From NCBI GenBank assembly GCA_029547205.1, contig JAKPPT010000119.1, forward strand, positions 1 through 64,000: 64,000 nt of DNA. Reading direction: 5' to 3'. A program made the position numbers and the translations under genes. The notes under the pieces are model-generated. The model was not told the origin of the DNA, did no database searches, and saw only the letters and a program-made list of their open reading frames with translations. This DNA is from Spirochaetota bacterium (GTDB lineage: Bacteria > Spirochaetota > Spirochaetia > Treponematales > UBA12059). Of the stretch, positions 1 through 8,206 are shown one piece after another; positions within the stretch are counted from its first letter, which is position 1; the number at the start of each line of letters is the position of its first letter.

Positions 1-159
1 AATTCCAAGCCTTTCGCCTTCAGACACTGTAAACGAGAGCTCATCGAGAACATGTCTTATTGTGTACCGCGGACGTATGAGATCAAGGCCGATGCCGCGC
101 CACCCTTCGCGCCTCTCCTGAATCCTGAAAGAGCGCGATACATCTTTGATTTCTAGCAT
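1..159 (-). CDS. ABC transporter ATP-binding protein, N-terminal 53 residues only
   Basis: The gene runs off the left edge, so only the start of the nucleotide-binding domain is present, ending just before the expected Walker A motif. The visible part has the beginning of an ABC fold (MLEIKDVSRSF) and an insertion rich in basic and aromatic residues before the VLDELSF strand. That insertion is typical of ATPases paired with ABC-2 type exporters, so export is inferred, not shown. There is no Shine-Dalgarno sequence. The ATG at 159 sits 7 nt after a TATAAA -10 element (167-172), suggesting a leaderless transcript. It is transcribed in the same direction as the sugar-type ATPase upstream, with about 140 bases between them. 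Confidence 0.75.
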   Translation of the reverse strand, partial: MLEIKDVSRSFRIQERREGWRGIGLDLIRPRYTIRHVLDELSFTVSEGERLGI

Positions 160-166
160 AGGGATA

Positions 167-195
167 TTTATATTGACCTTTGTACAGAATGTACA
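167..195 (-). promoter_or_regulatory. Putative promoter and TGTACA repeat operator of the ABC ATPase gene
   Basis: On the minus strand, TGTACA (190-195), 17 bases and TATAAA (167-172) resemble -35 and -10 elements, and the start codon follows 7 nt later. TGTACA is repeated at 181-186. Each copy is itself a palindrome, so the pair forms a symmetric TGTACA-GAA-TGTACA site overlapping the -35 and spacer, a likely repressor target. Confidence 0.4.
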
Positions 196-302
196 GATAT
201 CATTCGCGCGCGATGAGCGTGTGCATCTTTGCGGAGGCAATAAACCCCCGGAGGCGTCAGGGCAGCAACGATTCTCAGCATGAGACATAGCAGGACTATC
301 GC

Positions 303-1409
303 TCAAAGCGCAAGCTCACCTTCTGCTGAACAATCAAAGAAGTGTAGCTTAGTAAGGTCAAAACGTACAGGACGCTTCGTTTCACCAGGCTTTGCAGTTG
401 TTGAGGATCTGAATTTCCCCATGAACTTAGCCGACCCTGCGGTAAAATGCACATAGGTCTCTGCACCGAGTGGTTCAATAATATTAACGTCAGCCATGAC
501 GACCTGACTGTTCTTATCATTATTAGTATCGTCATGTAAGTCTTCTGGACGGATGCCAAGCGTAAGGCACTTACCCGCGAAGGGTTTTACCTTTGTTGCA
601 ATATCACCGGCAAGCTCAAGCTCAAAGCCGTCGCATACTGCCAACACTTTTTTGCCATCTACCTTAATAGCTGTATCAATAAAGTTCATGGGCGGGCTAC
701 CGATAAATCCCGCAACAAATTTGTTAACAGGATGATCATAGAGCTCGATCGGGGAGCCTATCTGCTGGATAAACCCATCCTTCATGACAACGATCCTGTC
801 GCCCATGGTCATAGCTTCTACCTGGTCATGGGTGACATAGACCATGGTGGCCTCGAGCCTTCGGTGCAGTGCGATAATCTCTGCGCGCATCTGCACTCTG
901 AGCTTCGCGTCGAGGTTGGACAGAGGTTCATCAAAGAGGAATACCTTAGGATGTCGGACAATCGCACGTCCCACCGCAACACGCTGGCGCTGTCCGCCCG
1001 AGAGCGCTTTTGGCTTTCGTTCAAGGTACTGTTCAATATCGAGAATGCGCGCTGCTTCCCGGACACGTTTGTCAATTTCGTCCTTGGGCAGTTTTCGTAT
1101 TTTTAAGCCAAATGCCATGTTTTCATACACCGACATGTGCGGATAAAGAGCATAGTTCTGGAAAACCATGGCAATATTTCGATCCTTGGGAGCAATATCG
1201 TTGACAATCTGGTTGTCAATTAAGAGCTCGCCTTTGGAGATGCTCTCCAGACCGGCAATCATTCGCAAGGTTGTTGATTTTCCGCAACCTGATGGCCCCA
1301 CCAGAACCACAAATTCTTTATCGTGAACGATGAAATTAGCATTGCTCACTGCTGGTTTATCTGTATTTTCATAATATTTATAGATGTTTCTCAGTTCTAC
1401 CGTTGCCAT
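303..1409 (-). CDS. ugpC: Sugar-type ABC transporter ATPase (UgpC/MsmX/MalK family)
   Basis: 368 residues, normal for this family. Walker A GPSGCGKST is at 38-46, the signature LSGGQ at 136-140 and Walker B FLFDEP at 157-162. A C-terminal regulatory OB-fold/TOBE region follows from about residue 235. Family members energise carbohydrate importers from the cytoplasmic face and are often encoded alone, serving several permeases. No permease or binding protein is visible here, in keeping with that. An upstream in-frame extension exists, but the ATG at 1409 is chosen because a strong GGGAGG ribosome site precedes it by about 7 nt. The MsmX/UgpC label rests on overall sequence character; the transported sugar cannot be read. 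Confidence 0.9.
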   Translation of the reverse strand: MATVELRNIYKYYENTDKPAVSNANFIVHDKEFVVLVGPSGCGKSTTLRMIAGLESISKGELLIDNQIVNDIAPKDRNIAMVFQNYALYPHMSVYENMAFGLKIRKLPKDEIDKRVREAARILDIEQYLERKPKALSGGQRQRVAVGRAIVRHPKVFLFDEPLSNLDAKLRVQMRAEIIALHRRLEATMVYVTHDQVEAMTMGDRIVVMKDGFIQQIGSPIELYDHPVNKFVAGFIGSPPMNFIDTAIKVDGKKVLAVCDGFELELAGDIATKVKPFAGKCLTLGIRPEDLHDDTNNDKNSQVVMADVNIIEPLGAETYVHFTAGSAKFMGKFRSSTTAKPGETKRPVRFDLTKLHFFDCSAEGELAL

Positions 1410-1529
1410 AATGGCCTCCCTGCATACGTTCTTGCGATAATTGTATGCTACTATTTTGAATTGCGCAATATTTTTTACTGAAAGCAATTTTCAGGAATTT
1501 ATCATCCTAATATACTTCACAATTTATTA

Positions 1530-1557
1530 TTGCAGATTTTCCTTTACAGGATATACT
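1530..1557 (+). promoter_or_regulatory. Putative leaderless promoter of the NadD-like gene
   Basis: TTGCAG (1530-1535), 16 bases and TATACT (1552-1557) are followed by only 6 nt before the ATG at 1564. The expected +1 coincides with the start codon. Confidence 0.45.
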
Positions 1558-1563
1558 TTGAGT

Positions 1564-2517
1564 ATGGAATATACAATAAAGGACTGTTTTGTCGAATTTA
1601 AGCCAAAAACAAAATTGATACAAACTATTAGCAGTAAAGTACACCGCTGTTTTCAAAGTCTCGAAGATATAGCGTATTTAACACCAATTGACCGAAACGA
1701 TTTCTACTGGTTTCGTTGTATATACCAGCATGCACTCGAACATATTGATAACAGAATAAAAACAGGCTCTCTTACGCCACTCGATTTATATAATTTTCCT
1801 AAAAAATGCTGTTTCCCCTACAGCACCTGCACAGCAGCGATATTTACCGGTTCTTTTGACCCGTTTCAAATGACACACCTTGCATTTATTCTTAAATTTC
1901 TTGCTTATGATGAATCTGACACAGGAACTGTTTTTGTTATACCCGAAGGCGCCCATAACCCATTAAAACCGCACCGATCAAATTATGACTATCGGTATAA
2001 GCTCATGTCCTTGCAGTTAAAAAATATTTTCTATCCGCTCATTTATCCGCTTGATATCGGGAAGGATGCCGACACAATAACAATCTGGAAACGTTTTATC
2101 GAAATGATTCCGTGCAACACATTTAAACTAACGCATCTTTTGGGGACAGACGTGCTTCCGTATGCGATAAAAATGCTCCCCGAAGATCTTGCTGTATGGA
2201 ATGAAGAAGCAGAAAAAAAACACGCAACGTTTACCTATCGGGCATATGTGCTGCAGCGAAACGAATCCTATGAGGATATCAGACCACTCCTTAAGCAGTT
2301 AGAAGCAATGAACATTGAATATCAATATGATGATAAACCCCTCAAGAGTCCATCCAGCACCGATTTTCGTTCAAATAACGTATTCTCGATTGTATTTCCA
2401 ACAAGGGAAATGCTTTCGCACATGGAAATTGTATTCCGCTATGGACTGCATCGGTCCTGGACAGAACAGAAATATCCGCTCTTTCTGCCAGACATCATTT
2501 CAGAGCATCGGGATTAA
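1564..2517 (+). CDS. NadD-like cytidylyltransferase-fold protein with N-terminal extension
   Basis: 317 residues. The core begins near residue 92 with GSFDPFQMTHL (96-106), the nucleotidyltransferase phosphate-binding motif, and the paired SSTDFR motif is at 264-269, as in nicotinate-nucleotide adenylyltransferases (NAD synthesis). Two features are unusual: about 90 extra N-terminal residues, and replacement of the first His of the HxGH motif by Gln and its Gly by Thr. Activity on NaMN is therefore uncertain; a related nucleotidyl transfer, or loss of activity, is possible. ATG 1564 is chosen over an upstream in-frame start because the extension is uncharacteristic and a -10 element lies 6 nt before it. 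The 3' end overlaps the convergent M29 gene by 23 bp. Confidence 0.7.
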   Translation: MEYTIKDCFVEFKPKTKLIQTISSKVHRCFQSLEDIAYLTPIDRNDFYWFRCIYQHALEHIDNRIKTGSLTPLDLYNFPKKCCFPYSTCTAAIFTGSFDPFQMTHLAFILKFLAYDESDTGTVFVIPEGAHNPLKPHRSNYDYRYKLMSLQLKNIFYPLIYPLDIGKDADTITIWKRFIEMIPCNTFKLTHLLGTDVLPYAIKMLPEDLAVWNEEAEKKHATFTYRAYVLQRNESYEDIRPLLKQLEAMNIEYQYDDKPLKSPSSTDFRSNNVFSIVFPTREMLSHMEIVFRYGLHRSWTEQKYPLFLPDIISEHRD

Positions 2518-3607
2518 GGCTCTTGAGATCGTTAACTACAAAGAGACCATCTTTTCGCACCAGTTCGTTATCAAACCAGATTTCTCCACCGCCATATTCG
2601 GGTGTTTGTATTAACACAAGATCCCAGTGAATTGCAGACTTATTTCCATTAAAGCAATCATCATAGCTGTTACCAGGTGTAAAGTGTATACTACCGGCGA
2701 TTTTTTCATCAAAGAGCGTTTCCTTCATTGGCTTTGTAATATACGGATTCACACCGATAGCAAATTCACCAACGTACCGTGCACCTTCATCGGTATCGAG
2801 AAGACGGTTAATACGATCGCTGTCATTTGCAGATGCTTTTACGATTTTGCCGTCCTTAAACTCAAACCGTACCCCTTCATACGTAAATCCCTGATACTCA
2901 CTTGGTGTATTATAAGAAATTACTCCATTTACCGAATTCTTTACCGGTGCAGTATATACTTCGCCATCAGGAATATTAATTGTTCCATCACATTTTACTG
3001 GAGGAAGCCCTTTTATTGAGAACTCAAGGTCTGTCCCCGGACCTTTTATGCGTACTTTGTCGGTTTGTTTGAGCCTTTCTACAAGCGCATCCATTGCTTT
3101 TGACATTTTTCCGTAATCCATAGTGCAGACATCATAAAAGAAATTTTCAAAAGCTTCTTCGCTCATGCCTGCCATCTGAGCCATTGCAGGCGAAGGATAC
3201 CGAAGAACAACCCAGCGTGTATGCGGCACACGCTGTTCGATATGGACTTTTTTCCAGACATGAATATTATATAAGTTTAACTTATCTTCCGGGATATCAG
3301 ACCATGCTGACATGTTTCTCCATGAATTGAAACCAATAAAGCATTGCATTTTTTTCATGCGCTCAAGTTCAAACTCTGCCTGGAGGGCTATCTGAGCTTC
3401 GGGAGCATCGAGTAACAGAGCCCTATCAATTGTCTTGTCGCGTAGTGTCACAAAAGCTCTGCCTCCAGCCTTATGCACTGCCCGTATTAACGCTCTATCA
3501 AATTCAGGCTCAATACCGGTATCCTGTATAAGGACATTTTCGCCTGGTTGAACTTTGACTGAATAGTTAACAAGAATATCAGCAAGTTTTTCGATACGTG
3601 AATCCAT
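2495..3607 (-). CDS. M29-family aminopeptidase (AmpS/PepS/aminopeptidase T type)
   Basis: 370 residues, the usual length of M29 metallo-aminopeptidases, cytoplasmic dimers that remove N-terminal residues from peptides. The N-terminus (KLADILVNYSVKVQPGENV) and the C-terminal stretch with a His/Asp cluster (H308, H327, D329 in an IHWD motif) are family-like. The start at ATG 3607 is supported by AAGGAG about 8 nt upstream. The U32 gene's stop lies one base before it, so the two are probably co-transcribed. It fits with the Opp importer and other peptidases of this window in peptide use. The 3' end overlaps the convergent NadD-like gene by 23 bp. Confidence 0.85.
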   Translation of the reverse strand: MDSRIEKLADILVNYSVKVQPGENVLIQDTGIEPEFDRALIRAVHKAGGRAFVTLRDKTIDRALLLDAPEAQIALQAEFELERMKKMQCFIGFNSWRNMSAWSDIPEDKLNLYNIHVWKKVHIEQRVPHTRWVVLRYPSPAMAQMAGMSEEAFENFFYDVCTMDYGKMSKAMDALVERLKQTDKVRIKGPGTDLEFSIKGLPPVKCDGTINIPDGEVYTAPVKNSVNGVISYNTPSEYQGFTYEGVRFEFKDGKIVKASANDSDRINRLLDTDEGARYVGEFAIGVNPYITKPMKETLFDEKIAGSIHFTPGNSYDDCFNGNKSAIHWDLVLIQTPEYGGGEIWFDNELVRKDGLFVVNDLKSLNPDALK

Positions 3608-3608
3608 G

Positions 3609-5747
3609 CTAGTTACTCCTTTTTCTGGTTCGTGTTGATGTATGCCGCACTGGCGATTTCGTATTTTCATGTGGCTTTATTTTAGTATCTTCAGCCTGCC
3701 AGAAACCGTCTTTCCAATTAAACCGTCCTGTCTCTGGAAGCACGGTTCCTTGTAAAACAGCCTGTATGATTCTTTTATACAATGGCTTTTTTGTTGCAGT
3801 GAGGGACAGATCTATTAAAAATCGTGTAAAACCATCCTTCTTAAAAAATTGTGTTCGATCGGTAAGTGAAAATGGTTTTGCTGGTATTACAAATGATCGA
3901 TCCTGCTCAGCATAAATTTCATAAGTTTGGTCATCTCTATCCAGAATGATATCAGATGAGAGCCGTTCAAGTACGTTGCCGCGGATAGTAAAGAGTGGAG
4001 GAAAGGAAAACAGTATTGGCATAAGTCTTCCCGCTGGAACAGTTTCAAGAATTCTATTCATATTTTGCTTTGCAATTTCATACGGCAACATGATACATGC
4101 AGCGCCAGCATCAAGCAAAAGCTTTGCAGCATACGAGTTAAACATATATAACCAGGGGCCAGCTATAATAATTTCAGCTCCTGCCTTTTTCAAAAGAGGA
4201 ATATGACCGGGGTTATTTGCAATAAACAATTTCTGCCCCTGCTTTATTCTGTACAGCACCGTTTCCTCGAGCCAGACACTATCTTCTTCCGGGAAGAACG
4301 GATCAAGCCAAAGTGCCAGCTCAGCCCCACGGAACGGGAGTGTTTTTTCATGTTTTATAAGCTGCTCTGCATTTTTTCTTGTCAGTCTGATACAGCACAC
4401 TGCAGGGCGCTCGCTCTGGACAATATGCGTGTCCGCCACAGAACCAGCTAGCACCCAGATCCCTTCCGGAATGCTCTTAGCCAACGTTTTTGTATTACCA
4501 TAAGCTGTAACATCGGATTTAGGCGCCTTATCAAAACTGGGGAACTTATGATAGCGGCTCAACGAGTTAGGCAGCACCTCACGGTAGCGCCGTGTCATCG
4601 ACTTTGTCTGAATAATGTACACTTCATCACCTATGTCGTATGGTGCTTCTATCTGAATAAGTGTTCCTTCAACACTATCACGGACATCTACAATTTTAGC
4701 TGTAAATCTGTCCATATCAGCATGACGATGAATCCGCAGTGAATCACCAGAAGCAAGACCGCTATATGAATCGATAACCATCCAGCGTGTATCTTTTATA
4801 ACTTTTACCGATTTTACTTTACCGAGCGGTATGCCAGTACCGCCTGCCTGATCGTGCTCGATATACGATGGATCAAGCGTACCCGTAAACCAGTACGTTG
4901 TTTTTTTCCGGGCAAAATCCGACTGCAGAATGCTCCGTGCTTTTGCTAATGCGCGTTCCCTGTCGAACCGCCAGTTATCGAGCATGTACCGATATGCAGC
5001 TACTACCGTGCCGACATATTCAGCGCTCTTCATTCTTCCCTCAATTTTTAATGCATTGACTCCTGCTTCCGCAAGATCAGGAATATATTCGATTAACTCA
5101 AAATCCTTTGGGCTAAAGAGGAATCCATCAGTACCATTTTCCAGCTCATAAAACCGCCTGCATGCCTGCGTGCAGGTTCCTCGATTTGCAGAACGTCCAC
5201 CCAGGTAACTTGAGAACAGGCATAACCCTGACACGCTTACACAGAGCGCACCATGAACAAAGGTTTCAAGCTCGATGTTGGTATTTGCGCGTACAGCTTT
5301 TATTTCTTCGAGCTTTAATTCACGGGCTAGCACCACCCGTTTGATGCCGTATTTTGAAACGAAATTTGCCCCCTGTGCCGAGGCAATGTTCATCTGTGTT
5401 GATGCATGAACTTTTAAACCAGGGAAATAAGTCCTTACCAGTTCAAGCACACCCAGATCCTGCACGATGATAGCATCAGGACCGACACGCTCAAGATACT
5501 GGAGCAATTGATACATCCTGTCTGCTTCTCGTTCTTCAAAAATCGTGTTCACGGTAACATAAATTTTCTTACGCTGAGCATGAAGCACATCAATTGCAGC
5601 TTCTAACTGATTATATGCAAAATTAGACGAGCGTAATCGTGCATTAAAATTTTTTAACCCCATATATACAGCATCAGCACCTTCTGCTATAGCAGCATTG
5701 AGTGCCTCCGGTGTACCTGCTGGGGCAAGAAGTTCAGGAGTAATCAT
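3609..5747 (-). CDS. U32 family protein (collagenase-like / RlhA-TrhP type)
   Basis: 712 residues. The N-terminal half is a classic U32 TIM-barrel-like domain (ELLAPAGTPEAL at the start, with GADAVYMG). The signature lies at about 163-198: ETFVHGALCVSVSGLC, then CTQAC, giving Cys169, Cys176, Cys192 and Cys196 as probable metal-cluster or catalytic cysteines. U32 proteins were named peptidases, but several characterised members are RNA hydroxylases (TrhP on tRNA, RlhA on 23S rRNA). The long C-terminal half recalls RlhA-like proteins, so RNA modification is at least as likely as proteolysis. ATG 5747 is preceded by GAGGA about 8 nt upstream. The gene is followed at once by the M29 aminopeptidase. 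Confidence 0.82.
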   Translation of the reverse strand: MITPELLAPAGTPEALNAAIAEGADAVYMGLKNFNARLRSSNFAYNQLEAAIDVLHAQRKKIYVTVNTIFEEREADRMYQLLQYLERVGPDAIIVQDLGVLELVRTYFPGLKVHASTQMNIASAQGANFVSKYGIKRVVLARELKLEEIKAVRANTNIELETFVHGALCVSVSGLCLFSSYLGGRSANRGTCTQACRRFYELENGTDGFLFSPKDFELIEYIPDLAEAGVNALKIEGRMKSAEYVGTVVAAYRYMLDNWRFDRERALAKARSILQSDFARKKTTYWFTGTLDPSYIEHDQAGGTGIPLGKVKSVKVIKDTRWMVIDSYSGLASGDSLRIHRHADMDRFTAKIVDVRDSVEGTLIQIEAPYDIGDEVYIIQTKSMTRRYREVLPNSLSRYHKFPSFDKAPKSDVTAYGNTKTLAKSIPEGIWVLAGSVADTHIVQSERPAVCCIRLTRKNAEQLIKHEKTLPFRGAELALWLDPFFPEEDSVWLEETVLYRIKQGQKLFIANNPGHIPLLKKAGAEIIIAGPWLYMFNSYAAKLLLDAGAACIMLPYEIAKQNMNRILETVPAGRLMPILFSFPPLFTIRGNVLERLSSDIILDRDDQTYEIYAEQDRSFVIPAKPFSLTDRTQFFKKDGFTRFLIDLSLTATKKPLYKRIIQAVLQGTVLPETGRFNWKDGFWQAEDTKIKPHENTKSPVRHTSTRTRKRSN

Positions 5748-5832
5748 GTAACATCCTCAAAATTAATAAAAATAGTCAAACCAGCAGTTTAGTGTACCAT
5801 AAAAACAAAACAGGAATCCAGTAACAGCTTTC

Positions 5833-7041
5833 CTATCGGGTCCATTCCTCCACCGCTTGTTTAAGGACAGGGGACACACCTTCGATAACCCGCTCAGGCA
5901 CACAGTAACTAAAACGCACATACCCCGGGTAACCAAAACCTGTCCCCGGCACAGCAAGAATATTGTGATCTTTCAGAAAAAGAGAAAATGTTATATCGGC
6001 AGACTCTCCATCTTTGCAGTGAGCACTTTCCGGGACCTTACAAAAGAGATAGAAAGCACCTTCTGGCTTTGCATACGAGAGTCCTGCTTCCTGCATCGCT
6101 TGAACGAGCATGTCACGCCTTTTTCTATATCGGTCAATATCAGGCCGCGAGCGCCAGCTTTTGCTCACCGCATACTGCATCAATGCAGGAGCGTTCACAA
6201 ACCCCAAAATTCTATTTGCCATAGCAAAACCTTCAACAAGCAATTTTTTATCACTAATTGCAGGGTTTACTCCGATATACCCAAACCGTTCTCCCGGTAT
6301 AGAGAGCGTTTTACTAAAACTTGATACAACAATCGATTCTCTATAACTGTTCAAAACTGGGGGCACGGTGATGCCATCGTATACAATATCTCGATATGGT
6401 TCATCAACAATCAAATATGGATAGCGACCAGTTTGTTGTCCAAACTCGTTGAGCATATCTGCAATTGCATGGATTATATGTTCTGGATACACGCGTCCGC
6501 TCGGATTATTCGGAGTATTGATGAGCACTGCAGCTGTTTTATCATTGAGCGCTCGTTTCATAGCAGAAACGTCTGGCAAAAAGTCAGCATCAGTCTCAAC
6601 GACCCTCAGTGTACCCCTGTGGTTATTCACATAAAAGAAGTATTCAGCAAAATACGGAGCAAGCACCATTACCTCATCCTGAGGGTTGATAATAGTTTTA
6701 AGAATAACATTGAGCGCACCTGCTGCGCCTACCGTTAAAACAACATCCTGTTCTGTTAAGGTTACTCCATGCTCCAGACTGATTTTCTGTGCCATCTCAC
6801 TTCGTGCAAAATTGTGACCAGCATTAGGCATGTATGCATGTTTGCCCGGTGTTGAGCTTGCTACTGCCTCTTTAAGTGCAGTTTTAAACTCTTCAGGGGG
6901 TTCAACATCCGGATTACCGAGTGAAAAATCAAATACATTTTCAGCACCAAACTGCTGTTTGAGCTTTAGTCCTTCCTCAAACATGCGTCTAATCCACGAG
7001 CTCCGCTCAAGATTATCAAGAATCGCTCTGGCAACTGGCAT
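5833..7041 (-). CDS. Pyridoxal-phosphate aminotransferase, fold type I (class I/II)
   Basis: 402 residues. PLP-binding landmarks are NTPNNPSGR (175-183), the Asp of VDEPYRD (D213) and the Schiff-base lysine K244 in SSFSKTLSIPGERFGY. These enzymes move amino groups between amino acids and 2-oxo acids in the cytoplasm. The substrate cannot be told from motifs; aspartate-, alanine- and aromatic-type members look alike at this level. Start ATG 7041 has AGGGGG about 6 nt upstream. The U32 and M29 genes lie downstream on the same strand after an 85-base gap and may form one transcription unit. Confidence 0.9.
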   Translation of the reverse strand: MPVARAILDNLERSSWIRRMFEEGLKLKQQFGAENVFDFSLGNPDVEPPEEFKTALKEAVASSTPGKHAYMPNAGHNFARSEMAQKISLEHGVTLTEQDVVLTVGAAGALNVILKTIINPQDEVMVLAPYFAEYFFYVNNHRGTLRVVETDADFLPDVSAMKRALNDKTAAVLINTPNNPSGRVYPEHIIHAIADMLNEFGQQTGRYPYLIVDEPYRDIVYDGITVPPVLNSYRESIVVSSFSKTLSIPGERFGYIGVNPAISDKKLLVEGFAMANRILGFVNAPALMQYAVSKSWRSRPDIDRYRKRRDMLVQAMQEAGLSYAKPEGAFYLFCKVPESAHCKDGESADITFSLFLKDHNILAVPGTGFGYPGYVRFSYCVPERVIEGVSPVLKQAVEEWTR

Positions 7042-7513
7042 TACTGTCCCCCTTTTTTGGATTTTCAGTTTTCTAAGTTACTACACAGTATGTTTCATTT
7101 ATCAAAACCATATTTCATTTTTTCAATTGCACTATACCATACGAGTAAAGTAAAATAAAGTAGTTTGCTAACCTCGATCCGAGTAGACTGTCTAGTGTCC
7201 CGAACCTTGTAAGTAATTGAACTTGTGGAAAACCTGTGAGTTATTTTGTATAAAAATTTGGCAGTGTTTACAAAATGATACGGGCACACACCCTCGCTGG
7301 TATTTATTTCAAGTAGACAAAATACAGGTGTAATAATTTATTATAAGAAAATGAATTATTCCTATTACCATTTATTTCACCACTAAACAGTTATACTAAT
7401 GTATACAAAAAAGGATTTCCTATATAGGAAATCCTGTAATACTACCTGTGGAAAACTTGTTGAAAAATTGCAAAATTTTGTAGAAAACTCTGCTAAGTGC
7501 TTAAACCATCATG
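7042..7513. other. AT-rich intergenic region with DnaA-box-like motifs and one terminator
   Basis: No convincing open frame. It holds the perfect palindromic terminator at 7412-7435 and four TGTnGAAAA motifs (7224-7232, 7447-7455, 7458-7466, 7479-7487). The first two, TGTGGAAAA, are the complement of the DnaA-box variant TTTTCCACA. A 20-base sequence at 7193-7212 recurs with two mismatches at 63943-63962. Both flanking genes are on the minus strand. Confidence 0.5.
7405..7435 (-). terminator. Intrinsic terminator after the DUF6320-like gene
   Basis: A perfect 24-base palindrome (7412-7435) is followed on the minus strand by a run of six T. It lies about 80 bases past the stop of the leftward-transcribed membrane protein gene. 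Confidence 0.8.
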
Positions 7514-8206
7514 CTATAAATGAAACAACTTGCGCAGGGTAACCGATTTAGCAATGCGGTAGTGGATATAAAATAAAAACAACGCTACTGGAATCAATGA
7601 GCTTGCTACAATAGATGACCAGAATAGCTTGAATGGACTATTTGTATACATCAAAATTGAGGCTTCAATTGCTATACAGAACTCTGCAATTGCGAGCAAA
7701 ATCCACCCAATAATATTGAGTCCTTTTCGCTTTGCAAGTGTATACGCCAATAAAACCACCGCAATTGCCACAAGCAAGCCGATCATCATTGGAAGTGCCA
7801 GTCTAAAAAACCAGACAACAGGACCAGTTAGCACATCGAGTGCATATAAAAACCCCGATAATCCTATTATATCAATGAGTGCAACGAGCCATGGCTTTTT
7901 AGGAAGAATAACAGATGTCGTGGACAGTGTCCATATCAGTATCAGTGAAAATAATGGATACCATGCCCACGATAATTTACCTTCAATAACAACATTCACA
8001 ATGCTCACTGCAGCTGCTGCAATTAAAATTGAAACGCTGATAACTTCAAATATTTGAAGACGTCTTTCATTTGACAATGGTACCTGCTTTTGTTTTGGTT
8101 CAACTTCATGATGCTCCGATGCTTCGCTGCTGTTGACTGGTTTATGGCAGAGCGGGCAGATTGCTGCGTCTCCAATATCAACACCACATGTTTTACAAAG
8201 CGCCAT
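7514..8206 (-). CDS. Zinc-ribbon membrane protein (DUF6320-like)
   Basis: 230 residues. The N-terminus is a short zinc ribbon with two CxxC pairs (C4/C7 and C17/C20). It is followed by a hydrophilic linker and about six hydrophobic membrane segments from residue 50 to the C-terminus, the last ending in a basic tail. The layout matches the DUF6320 family, which I know to be commonly encoded next to condensation-type acyltransferases. The start overlaps the stop of that acyltransferase by one base (TAATG), so translation is probably coupled. A role as membrane partner of the acyltransferase is inference from this pairing; no biochemical function is known to me. A strong terminator follows the gene. 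Confidence 0.75.
   Translation of the reverse strand: MALCKTCGVDIGDAAICPLCHKPVNSSEASEHHEVEPKQKQVPLSNERRLQIFEVISVSILIAAAAVSIVNVVIEGKLSWAWYPLFSLILIWTLSTTSVILPKKPWLVALIDIIGLSGFLYALDVLTGPVVWFFRLALPMMIGLLVAIAVVLLAYTLAKRKGLNIIGWILLAIAEFCIAIEASILMYTNSPFKLFWSSIVASSLIPVALFLFYIHYRIAKSVTLRKLFHL

Noticed and set aside
7193-7490. Replication origin at the DnaA-box-like cluster
   Set aside because: No dnaA, dnaN, gyrase or rpmH gene lies nearby and the flanking genes are not arranged divergently, so only a motif cluster is reported.
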